From contig NW_026570586.1 in assembly GCF_019649055.1 (NCBI RefSeq), positions 1 through 36,486 of the forward strand: a stretch of DNA of 36,486 bases. Reading direction: 5' to 3'. Positions within the stretch are counted from its first letter, which is position 1, and every line of letters begins with the position of its first letter. A program made the position numbers and the translations under genes. Below, piece after piece: positions 17,226-24,699 of the stretch. The notes beneath the pieces were generated by a model. The model was not told the origin of the DNA and ran no database searches. It saw only the letters and a list, made by a program, of their open reading frames with translations. Source of the stretch: Paramacrobiotus metropolitanus. Lineage: Eukaryota > Tardigrada > Eutardigrada > Parachela > Macrobiotidae.

Positions 17226-17836
17226 TCACTTTTGCAGATACTTCATTGTTCGTTTTCGTTGGGTCAATTTGTGAAGACATTCCGTCTGTTCGGGCTGGTG
17301 ACTTGTCATTGGCATCTTTTTGCAGTGCCTACGATAAGTCCCGTGACCTTTCAACTGTGCCACTCTGTTGCGTTTGCGCCATCTGATTTGACCGTCCTTT
17401 TTGTTCATTTTTCGCTAAGTCCTGTGACCTTTCGTTGCGCTTCATGACAAATCCGCCGTTTGTCAGCTTTTGTAAGGGGACTTTTTCTCCATAATTCGGC
17501 GGTTTATCCTGTGGTGGAGCATTACGTGAATAATTCCAGTCAGCACGTCTTCTTATATTCCTCTGGATTGAATGCTGGGACTGGGTTCGATGACCCTTGC
17601 GCTGGTTTCCCGGTAACCAACTCTTCCAGTCGTTTTCTTTCACATTGCGTTCGCAACTGTTGCATGTCCCAGTAGTCCTCTTGTGACATTCTCGCTTTCT
17701 GCTTTGCTTTCGGCGTCACAGGTATCCACATCCCGTGATTGCCATTCGGTCTGTAGGCCACTTTTGCCAGATTTCCTTCCTGTTGCAGCGTTATTGCGTC
17801 ACAAGTGAGTCGTCGGAGTTCTGTTGCCTTCACCAT
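17226..17836 (-). CDS. Gag-pol spacer segment with a PPNY motif, frameshifted
   Basis: Three overlapping minus-strand segments (17836-17540, 17643-17329, 17408-17226) read as one broken frame. The first begins with an ATG and contains a helical Arg/Glu/Leu part (YWDMQQLRTQ). The second contains PPNY (codons 17502-17491), a PPxY late-domain-type motif, in a proline-rich setting. Octamers read as Lys-Gly-His and Arg-Ser are frequent. No enzymatic domain is seen. Position between the CCHC protein and the protease suggests a Gag C-terminal or p6-like part; this is inference. Confidence 0.5.
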
Positions 17837-17890
17837 TCTTTTGCTGCGCTGTTCGCAGTGTCAAGTCTGTTTCTTGACCTTTTAACGACG

Positions 17891-18109
17891 CTATCGCCGT
17901 GACCTTTCATTCACACTCGCTCCTTGACCTTTCACTTGAACTTTTCCAGCAGAAGGTGACCTTTCATCTTTACTAATGACGTTGATATTCTGCTTAATCC
18001 ATTCTTGCCTTATTCGCTTCTCTTCTTCGTCTTCTGAACAATTCCAAACTTTGGCTGGCTCCCCGTAACAATCGCAACTTGGCTCATTCGCCTTATCGTT
18101 TTCTGCCAA
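17891..18109 (-). CDS. Short acidic segment with CDCYG motif
   Basis: A 72-residue ATG-started frame: SCDCYGEPAKVWNC provides three or four cysteines, then an acidic helix (EDEEEKRIRQEW), then a tail made largely of octamer-derived codons at 17957, 17924 and 17900. It lies in the gap between the repeat cluster and the PPNY segment. Function unknown; it may be part of a longer broken frame. Confidence 0.4.
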   Translation of the reverse strand: MAENDKANEPSCDCYGEPAKVWNCSEDEEEKRIRQEWIKQNINVISKDERSPSAGKVQVKGQGASVNERSRR

Positions 18110-18296
18110 AAATTTTCGAATTTCGCGTGTTGCTCATTTTCCTCTTGCGCAGTATCGTTCTGCGGTTTCTTCTCAGGGCGCCTGTTGAATCTTTGCATTC
18201 CGTTGTGCGCGTCGTTGCGCTAACACTTCTTCGCTGCAGTACGGTGACCTTGAGTTTTGCTGCGCACGCAGTGTCGCGCTACCGTCACGACAATTT

Positions 18297-18637
18297 CCAC
18301 TCGCAGTACCATTCGGTGACCTTTAGTCCGTTGCGTTTCCACTCGCAGTACCATTCTGCGGTGACCTTTTATCCACTTGGATGTTTCCACTCGCAGTACC
18401 ATTCTGCGGTGACCTTTCACTTTGTGACGGTATCCTAACCGTTCCATTTCCTTTTGCGATGACGGCATCCATATAGCCGTTTCTTTGCTGTGGCGGCATC
18501 CATCTAGCCGTTTCTTGTGGTTGCGGCATCCATATAGCCGGTCCACTTTGCTTTTCGCTGACGGCATCCATATAGCCGTTGCAGTGGTCACATTCACTGC
18601 AGTACCATTCTGCAGTGGTGACCTTTCCCTTTATCCG
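18297..18637. repeat. Two families of hairpin repeats within the gag-pol spacer
   Basis: Family A: CTCGCAGTACCATT-type units near 18301, 18346, 18391 and 18595. The loop TACCATT is constant; the stem is CGCAG/CTGCG in two copies and ACTGCAG/CTGCAGT in the last, a compensated change; the first copy lacks its right arm. Each is followed by a TGACCTTT octamer. Family B: four GGCATCCATATAGCCG-type units between about 18466 and 18582, with the CGGC/GCCG stem kept and one loop substitution. The regional reading frames carry the translated repeats (GYMDAV, AIWMP) in different frames. Confidence 0.75.
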
Positions 18638-18750
18638 GTGGTTTAGGGTCGGGTCGATCAGTAGGCTCACCGGTGCCTACTGATCTTGCCCGTTTCCTGA
18701 ACCGGCGCCCCACCTTGTTGCGCGCCCTGCACATTTCCTTGTTGTTTCCG

Positions 18751-19740
18751 TCACCGGGCCGCCTCCGTTTGGCTGGCCACCACCCTGTTGGTAGTTTCGC
18801 CTCCATTTCCACCGCCTCTGTAATTTCCGCGGCCAAAGCCTCTGTTCCTTCCTCTGAAGCCGCCGCGGCCGAAGCCACCACGGCCGTAGCCACCATTCTG
18901 GCCACCACCATTTCCGTTTCCATAGTTCCCGTTACCTTGCTGATTCTGAAAGTTCGCTTTCGCCTGGTACCATTGCGTGATCAGGTCATATCCATTTGCG
19001 ACCGCTTGGCGCCAACCACCAAGCCCGCGCAATCGTTGCCACTCGTTAAAGGCAAACAGGTTCGGGTTCTGTTCTGGTGGTGTGTTGGCGAATTTGCATC
19101 CCTGGGTCTGGTGGTTGCCATACATACAGTACTGGCACATCTGCACGTTGTTCGCCACCCATCCGTCAATCATTTGGAACTTGAATTCGGTTCGTGACCC
19201 TTGATTTTGCTGATTATTGTTCTGGTTTCCTCTGTTTGGCTGAAAGTTGCCTTGACCTTGACCTTGATTCTGAAAGTTTCCTTGGCCTCCATTCCAGTTT
19301 CCATTTCCATATCCATTTCCACCGAAATTTCCATTACCCCCACCTTGTTGTGGTAACCCGACATTCATAGGGACCATATTCTGTGGTGCAGGTGGGGCTA
19401 CATTCTGGGGAGCCACATTCTGGGCTACCGGTCTCACTTGAGCTGCTGCCTGTATCGCCGCCACCATTGCATATGTTATCGGTTGTCCCGTCTGACTGTC
19501 GATAAAGGTCACCTTTTCCGTGACCTCTCTGACCGGAGTCTCCACACGGTATTCGACTGGTTGCTGGGGTGGTGCCGCTGCCATTCTCTGTGGCGGCACA
19601 TTTTCGACTTGCCCTTGGCGGATGGTCACGTATTCCTGATTACGTTGACCTTTAGGCGCCTTATATTTCTCTTCGCCGGTGGCCCAATGTCGGAAGAAGT
19701 CCTTCACGTCCGTTGGCGTCTTGCACTTTTGTATCCGCAA
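18751..19740 (-). CDS. Gag C-terminal part with CCHC zinc knuckle (nucleocapsid-like)
   Basis: Packages genomic RNA. A 329-residue open frame with no usable ATG at its start; it continues the capsid-like frame upstream, from which it is separated by TGA and TAG in the same frame. Residues 50-130 are Pro/Gln/Ala-rich, 130-185 Gly/Asn/Gln-rich. Then a perfect C-x2-C-x4-H-x4-C knuckle follows (Cys202, Cys205, His210, Cys215). The C-terminal 60 residues are Gly/Arg/Phe-rich, RGG-like, as in many RNA-binding tails. A single knuckle with an RGG tail is common in gypsy-type Gag. Confidence 0.85.
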   Translation of the reverse strand: MRIQKCKTPTDVKDFFRHWATGEEKYKAPKGQRNQEYVTIRQGQVENVPPQRMAAAPPQQPVEYRVETPVREVTEKVTFIDSQTGQPITYAMVAAIQAAAQVRPVAQNVAPQNVAPPAPQNMVPMNVGLPQQGGGNGNFGGNGYGNGNWNGGQGNFQNQGQGQGNFQPNRGNQNNNQQNQGSRTEFKFQMIDGWVANNVQMCQYCMYGNHQTQGCKFANTPPEQNPNLFAFNEWQRLRGLGGWRQAVANGYDLITQWYQAKANFQNQQGNGNYGNGNGGGQNGGYGRGGFGRGGFRGRNRGFGRGNYRGGGNGGETTNRVVASQTEAAR

Positions 19741-19773
19741 TGCCTTGTAGAGTTCATTGTCCCTCTACATCCT

Positions 19774-20640
19774 TCAATTAGAATCCGACTGCTTGTTTCT
19801 CCGTGATGATTCTTTTGCTTTGAATCGCATCATCGCCTGATAATACTGGTCCAGCGATTCTTTTCCGAGTTCAAATTTCCTTGCATAGGCCTCACGTAAG
19901 CCTAAGACTTCTTCATCTCGATCACCATATTCGTCTTTGAATTTGTCCATCCACTCTGTTATTGAGTATTCAATTCCATCTTCGGCTGCGATGTCCTTTT
20001 CTCCTTCAAACCATGTTTTTGCAGGACCTTTCACTGCACTGGCTATCTCAATCATGATTTGGTCGTCCGTCAACTGATAAGTCCTTTGGGTTTCTTTCAC
20101 CAATCGTGTCCACCCACTCACTGTGTCACGACTGCCGTCAAAGGTCATGAGTGGTGTTTTCCTGGCCATCGAGTTGAGTGCTTTTGTCAGTTGCACCGCT
20201 GTATTTTCTGCTCTCTGGTCATCGTCTTCTTCGCTACTTCCATCATCACTTTGATTTCGTTTCGCTTTTCCATAACGGGATTTCCTTGGACGCTCCTGCC
20301 GGCTGGAGGGTCTGTCCCGTCGCCCTTCATCAATGAACACGTTTGTTTCAAAGTGCGAGGGAAATTGTGAAGGGTCACCTCGACTCATATGCGGGTTACT
20401 TTCCGAAGGTGGCTCTTTGTCTTCTTTGCCCTTTTCTCCTTCTCTTTCATTTTTAACACTTCCCTCACCGGTGCCGGTTCGTAGCGGCATCTCAAAGTGG
20501 AAGCTTTTGCCCGTGCCCGTTTCATGCGCCTTGCTATAACTGGGCGGCGGTGACTCCACTGTTGCTGTTCTGACTCCATGTTGCAGGTTGTTCGTCTTTG
20601 TGTTTATTCGACATGTTGAGCGCCTTATTCTCGTCTTCAA
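19774..20640 (-). CDS. Gag capsid-like part with PPSY late-domain motif
   Basis: A 288-residue open frame; its first 20 residues or so are likely out of frame. PPPSY at residues 31-35 is a PPxY late-domain-type motif. Residues 60-140 are charged and disordered. From about 155 to 280 the pattern fits the retrotransposon Gag capsid family: FDGSRDTVSGW, an alpha-rich stretch with AKTWFEGE, then FKDEYGDRDE and the helix LDQYYQAMMRFK. The next frame (19740-18751) is in phase but behind two stops, TGA and TAG, within nine bases. A pair of compensating one-base shifts would also restore sense, so these may not be true stops. Confidence 0.8.
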   Translation of the reverse strand: MKTRIRRSTCRINTKTNNLQHGVRTATVESPPPSYSKAHETGTGKSFHFEMPLRTGTGEGSVKNEREGEKGKEDKEPPSESNPHMSRGDPSQFPSHFETNVFIDEGRRDRPSSRQERPRKSRYGKAKRNQSDDGSSEEDDDQRAENTAVQLTKALNSMARKTPLMTFDGSRDTVSGWTRLVKETQRTYQLTDDQIMIEIASAVKGPAKTWFEGEKDIAAEDGIEYSITEWMDKFKDEYGDRDEEVLGLREAYARKFELGKESLDQYYQAMMRFKAKESSRRNKQSDSN

Positions 20641-20782
20641 GGCGACGGACTTTCAACTGGAATTCCTCTTTCCGTTCAAATTCTGGTTCTCTCGTTGACC
20701 TTTAGCATGTGGGTTGGAAGGTCTTCTCCTGGATGACTTTTCAGTATCATTTTCCATCTCTTGATGTGTTCCGCCAACTGGG

Positions 20783-21799
20783 TCACATCCCTTTCAACGT
20801 CGTGTATTCCTCAGCTGCCACTTTCAGCTGGTTTTTGTCACGGGTGACCTCATCTTCCCTCGTCATTGCCGTTTGGGTCATATCAATCAACTCCGTGTTG
20901 AGTCTGATGATGTCGTGTGTCTTCTGATGGACTGTCTGTTGCCACTCTTTATCTTTCAATTCGAGTACCGTGACCTTTTCATCCAAGAGGTGTGCCTCAT
21001 GTTCCCACCTCGCGCCTTGTTCTGCAATTGTCTTGGCGGCTTCCTTCAACTCTTTGATCTCTTCGGTGGCCTTTCTGTTGTCCTCCTTCAACGCCTTGTT
21101 CTCTTGCATCACCTGTCTTATTTCATTATTCAACCGTACACCTTCGGTGGCTGTACGATCTCGCAAGTCCTTTGCCACCTTAGCGGCTTCATCAGCCCTT
21201 CTCTGGTGATCGTATGACTCTTCTGGAGGGTCGATATTCTCGTCACGCAGCTTCAGGTCATTCCTGAGCTTGAAGACTTCAGTGGTGTTCGTCAACAACC
21301 GCTGAGTAGCATCGGCGAGTTTGGTTGCGTATTCATCTCTTTTCGTTTCAGCTTCGGTGACCTTTAGTTTCAGTGAGTCGCATTCGTCCTTCAATTCCGC
21401 TAAGTGTCGTGACCTTTCCGCCGATTCTTCCGACATACTCTCGTTAAGGTCACTGACTGCAAGATAACCTTCCATTTCACTGTCACCTACCATCTTCAAG
21501 TATTCTTCCGCGAGTTCTCTTTGACGTTCGTATTTGATTTTCCATTCGTCCGCCGCGCTTTCTAAGTCAACCTGTTGTTGTTCCAATACGTATATTCGGG
21601 CTTCCAGCGACGACAGTTTTCCGATTTTCCTGTTTCGTTTCGTTGCCTGACTTTCCTTGGCTTCGAGTTCGTCTTCCAACTCTTTCACACGTCTCAAAGT
21701 CGTTGTGGGACTGTTCGGTGATGGCGGTCGTACATTGATGACCTTTCCTGTTTGTGTCCGTTCAATGGGGTGCTCGGGTATGTCCTTGAATGGTGTCAT
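20783..21799 (-). CDS. Gag N-terminal coiled-coil protein
   Basis: A 338-residue frame starting at ATG (21799). The whole length from residue 35 is predicted by eye as coiled coil: heptads of Leu, Ile and Ala among Glu, Lys and Arg, with few Pro or Gly. The ATG overlaps the TGA of the preceding frame (ATGA at 21799-21796), an arrangement that allows termination-reinitiation. After the stop at 20783 the heptad pattern carries on in other frames down to about 20640, so the coiled coil probably continued into the capsid-like part. A long coiled coil before capsid could drive Gag multimerisation; this is inference. Confidence 0.75.
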   Translation of the reverse strand: MTPFKDIPEHPIERTQTGKVINVRPPSPNSPTTTLRRVKELEDELEAKESQATKRNRKIGKLSSLEARIYVLEQQQVDLESAADEWKIKYERQRELAEEYLKMVGDSEMEGYLAVSDLNESMSEESAERSRHLAELKDECDSLKLKVTEAETKRDEYATKLADATQRLLTNTTEVFKLRNDLKLRDENIDPPEESYDHQRRADEAAKVAKDLRDRTATEGVRLNNEIRQVMQENKALKEDNRKATEEIKELKEAAKTIAEQGARWEHEAHLLDEKVTVLELKDKEWQQTVHQKTHDIIRLNTELIDMTQTAMTREDEVTRDKNQLKVAAEEYTTLKGM

Positions 21800-22190
21800 C
21801 CTTCAGCACGGTCAGCTTCTTTCATCGCAGTCTGGAAGGACATATTCATCGTCGCTTCATCATCCGTGAAGTATGATTCATTCGATTCATCTGAGACCAT
21901 TGGAGTTGCCCAAAGGTCATCACCGCGGTCTTATCGTTCAGTGAAAGGTCATCCAATCCCAGTTCATAAGTCCTCTTCGGTGACCTTTGTGTTTCCATCT
22001 TCCCTTGAGCCAGGTTCACATTTTTATCCTGCTCATTCGTTCCACTAATGGTAGCATCCGGCTGTGATGCTTCAACTGGTTCCGCTCCCTTTCTGTGGGT
22101 TTGTCCTCCCCGGTGACCTTTGTCTGGTTCATCGGATTGCCTCCCGCCGTAGACGCGAGTGTGCTCTAGTCGTCGCTGGAGCTTTCCTGA
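21796..22190 (-). CDS. Gag leader segment, frameshifted
   Basis: Two open pieces, 22190-21846 and a second in another frame ending at the TGA 21798-21796. The first is rich in Gln, Gly, Glu and Asp; the second is acidic and Ser-rich (SNESYFTDDEA). Candidate starts are weak; an ATG at 22131 opens a different 38-codon frame. The segment contains octamers in both orientations (21912, 21944, 21980, 22113). Function unknown; it is the first coding-like sequence after the structured leader. Confidence 0.4.
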
Positions 22191-22329
22191 TTAGCGACGG
22201 CTCGAGCGCCTTCTGATAAGTGCTATCAGAGCCTCGTGAATCCTTCTTCTCGAATGCCTTGGGCGCTCGAGTGTTCCATCATGTCCAACTGGACGTGAGT
22301 ACGGGTACAAATCCTTTTGTACGGATTTG
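22171..22329 (-). other. Structured 5' leader (candidate packaging/dimerisation region)
   Basis: Close together downstream of the primer-binding site: CGTCGCT/AGCGACG (22171, 22193), CTCGAGCGCC/GGCGCTCGAG (22201, 22262) enclosing CTGATA/TATCAG (22213, 22224), GTCCA/TGGAC (22283, 22290) and CAAATCC/GGATTTG (22308, 22323). Dense stem-loops between the primer site and gag are where retroelements keep packaging and dimer signals. The function here is inferred from position. Confidence 0.5.
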
Positions 22330-22420
22330 GTGCGCTTTGCTGTGAGCTTCAGGAGCTTTTGCTTCCCTGACTGCTGTTGGATGTCGGTTCCTCTTGGTCT
22401 TTGTCCATGTTGATCGGATA

Positions 22421-22438
22421 ACTTGGACGCTCCTGCCA
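22421..22438 (-). other. Candidate primer-binding site
   Basis: The minus strand reads TGGCAGGAGCGTCCAAGT two bases after the LTR's terminal CA. A sequence starting TGG pairs with a tRNA 3' CCA end. I cannot name the tRNA. This site sets the inner edge of the 5' LTR at 22441. Confidence 0.5.
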
Positions 22439-22480
22439 ATTGTTCTCACACACGTTATTGTATGGTTTATTCAATATCCT

Positions 22481-22980
22481 AAAGGTCACTTTGTACCTCG
22501 AAATTTTTCTAAGTCCTTATTAAAGGTCACTTTTCGACTGAAAAATTTCGACTAAGTCCGTGTAAAGGTCACTTTTCGGTAAAAGTTCGAGAGATTTGCC
22601 CTAAAGGTCACTTTCGGACAAAACTTCGAAACCGCTTTTACAGTTCAGAATACGTTAGTGAATGAAATCCTACAGCTGCTGATATCGCTGTACTACTATT
22701 CAGCTCAATTTCAACTTCGTTAAAGGTCACCGTTCGTCACTTTCAGATCATAAAGGTCACTTAAATTGGTCAATTTGGTCAATTCCAACTTTTGGTAAAG
22801 GTCACTTTTCAAAGTCAAAGTCAACTTCTGGTCTCAAAGGTCACTTTCCGACTCAACTCAACTCAAAGTCCTTTCAGTTCAATTTCTGTTAAGGTCACTT
22901 TCCGCTCAATTCCAGTTAAAGGTCGACTTTTAGCTCAATTCGATCAAAGGTCACTTTTCCTTTGTCTGAACTCAAAGGTC
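22481..22980 (+). promoter_or_regulatory. LTR array of AAAGGTCAC sites
   Basis: Exact AAAGGTCA starts at 22481, 22522, 22564, 22603, 22722, 22752, 22797, 22836, 22946 and 22973, with near matches at 22890 and 22918. All share one orientation and most are followed by CTTT. Typical spacing is about 27-45 bp. AAAGGTCA is the NBRE, the monomer site of NR4A nuclear receptors (NGFI-B; HR38 in flies). It may act as an enhancer or insulator, as the Su(Hw) site cluster does in Drosophila gypsy. Confidence 0.7.
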
Positions 22981-23071
22981 ACTTTCGTCTCAATTATCTT
23001 ATCTCAAATCAAATTTCCATTACAGCTAGAGTTCAGCGGAAAATCCCATTCGGGTTGTTTACTTCTTTCTG

Positions 23072-23279
23072 ATTGGTCCGCTAGCTCAAAATATTCAATT
23101 CAAATTTCGGCCAATCACAGCTCAGATAACTGACCAATCACGTTAATCCGTTAAAAATTTTTATCTGCCTGACGTCACGGTCAACGGCCAGACATGCGCG
23201 CCGCGTGCAAACTCCGCCTACTTCTACGCTCAGCTCAGTACGGACCAATGAAAATGAGAATTTTACCATCTAACCAATC
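23072..23279 (-). promoter_or_regulatory. CCAAT-box cluster in the LTR
   Basis: Five CCAAT or ATTGG pentamers within 210 bp: 23072-23076 (ATTGG), and CCAAT at 23111, 23134, 23245 and 23275. Repeated CCAAT boxes are typical NF-Y promoter elements. A location mid-LTR, upstream of the octamer array on the minus strand, suits a U3 promoter. No clear TATA box is seen with them. Confidence 0.5.
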
Positions 23280-23420
23280 CCGTAATTAATAACGGGTTTT
23301 CTACCTGTTTCTCGTCCGTTCCACGAGAATCGATCCAGATGATCAGATTCTTCTTCCACTATCCGTTCCCGCGCTGCCGCCGGTTTTACCGTAACGGTTG
23401 TGCCGCACGCGCTGGTGGGT

Positions 23421-23452
23421 TACTGTGCCGGCTGACTGCCGTAGCAACAGTA
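23421..23452. repeat. LTR hairpin of the same class as 1142-1611
   Basis: The stem TACTGT/ACAGTA encloses GCCGGCTGACTGCCGTAGCA, nearly the same loop as the hairpin at 1524-1553 but with a different stem. Confidence 0.65.
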
Positions 23453-23532
23453 GTGGCGCTCTACTCCAGTTTGGAGGAGTCTGATCTGTCTTTCCCGTGC
23501 GCCCCTTTTGGCGCTTCGCCGCTGTGGCCCAC

Positions 23533-23683
23533 GGCTTAGGCTTCGCTGAAGCCTTGCCGAGTAACAGTGACACCAGTGTAGGTCTTCGCTGAAGACTCTA
23601 CACCGAGAACACCGACGACTGAACTCTTGCACTCTTGCACAGCTGGGGCAACAGCACAGGTTCTTCGCTGAAGACACTGTACC
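23533..23683. repeat. Three LTR hairpins with CTTCGCTGAAG core and differing stems
   Basis: Hairpins at 23538-23554 (AGGCTTC/GAAGCCT), 23576-23603 (GTGTAG plus GTCTTC against GAAGAC and CTACAC, one bulge) and 23656-23680 (ACAG and TCTTC against GAAGA and CTGT). The core and GCT loop are constant; outer stems differ but still pair. Confidence 0.7.
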
Positions 23684-24196
23684 GAAAACCAAGGCTGAAA
23701 TCCGCGTCAGATGAGGAACTTCACCGCTTGTGGTGTGCGCTTTGCTGTGAGATAGACCTGTGCCTTACTGGTCGGGTTCCACATCAAATAACAGGCCAAC
23801 TTTGCCTGACACAAATCAAATCAGAGAACCGCTGTCGGCTCTGCTACCATCTAATGCTAGATCCAACTGTGATCCAGATACGGAGACCTAAACGGAATAG
23901 ATCCCGTGGAAGTGAGCAATGCGATCTGGATTGCGAACTACGCGAAATCACGAAACGTCGCACCGCTAATTGCTGACTTTTTAATAAATTGAAAATTCCG
24001 ACAACAGAAAATCAATAATGATCGGCGCAGCTCGATCGTAAAGCGTGGAGCCCATTCAACAGTGTGTAACGCTGTGCAGCACGTGCTATGCCGCGCCCAC
24101 TAACACAACTCAAGCCAATCAGAAGAGACACAACACAGACACGTAATCCAGTGGCGTAGCGTTGCGGACGTGAACGCTAGTGAACCCCCGCTCACA

Positions 24197-24558
24197 ATGC
24201 GTTCAGCTCGACGCTGCACAGCAGCGGTCCGATGCATGCATGCGGCTTCGCCGCTGTAAGTTCTCTAGATTTCTCTGCTTGGGCCTTGCTCAGATCTTGG
24301 AATAAAGGATCTTTGTTCCGGGATCGAGGCTCTGGGCAGTTCCCCATTATTTTAGGGTCACATTCAGGATTGCTTGTGACAGTATGTTTAAGTAGAGTTA
24401 TCGCGCAATGTTTGACGTTAATTGGTACGTCTGGAGTACGTAGACTACGTACAATTACAACGAAATTGTTACAATTAAAACGCATCCGTCTGGCTCCGTA
24501 TTTTGACGGTGCTCGGCACATCTAATCCATGAATGCCTTTTACGAAATCGAACCGGGA
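24197..24558. other. Host flank beyond the LTR
   Basis: Begins ATGCG, the likely right copy of a short target-site duplication that cannot be verified. A small GCGGC-TTC-GCCGC hairpin lies near 24240-24252. No gene is seen. Confidence 0.5.
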
Positions 24559-24565
24559 TATAAAG
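24559..24565 (+). promoter_or_regulatory. TATA box of the defensin-like gene
   Basis: TATAAAG in a GC-containing context, 135 bp before the start codon. It would place transcription start near 24590 and give a 5'UTR of about 110 bases. Confidence 0.55.
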
Positions 24566-24699
24566 GATAACTTTTAGCCGACAAACAATTTACTCTGACT
24601 ATCAAAATAATAATTCAATCATTTTGATTGGGTGTCAAAAGTCATTTCATAATTTTACGGGTCAAAAGTTTCAGAACAGCTCTTTGCTAATCCTTAAGA

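Larger units (their letters stand above)
1..24196 (-). mobile_element. Giant Ty3/gypsy-like LTR retrotransposon (3' LTR truncated by window edge)
   Basis: Seen: long direct repeats bound a region whose minus strand encodes, in Ty3/gypsy order, a capsid-like segment, a CCHC knuckle, a DTGA protease, RT with YIDD, RNase H and a DD(E) integrase. The internal region is about 22.1 kb. Adding two LTRs of about 1.76 kb gives about 25.6 kb, several times the usual 5-8 kb for this superfamily. Only the first 346 bp of the 3' LTR lie in the window. The extra length is a long linker protein before RT and about 8.5 kb of coding sequence after integrase. Size and layout recall the plant Ogre and planarian Burro elements; kinship to either is not shown. 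LTR identity of about 99% implies recent insertion, yet frames are broken repeatedly. No target-site duplication can be checked because the left flank is outside the window. Confidence 0.93.
22441..24196 (-). repeat. 5' LTR, about 1756 bp
   Basis: The outer edge is exact, because the copy at 1-346 diverges at the matching base. The inner edge is inferred from TG...CA ends and the adjacent candidate primer site. On the minus strand it starts TGTGAG and ends GAGAACA. It contains, in transcription order, hairpins at about 23684-23421, CCAAT boxes at 23279-23072 and a dense octamer array at 22981-22481. Confidence 0.75.

Noticed and set aside
18673-19197. Long plus-strand frame opposite the CCHC protein
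   Set aside because: Mirror of the Gly/Asn-rich minus-strand gag frame, with no independent coding signal.
347-24196. CRISPR-like array from the regularly spaced octamers
   Set aside because: Repeat is only 8-12 bp, spacing is irregular, and the context is a eukaryotic retroelement.
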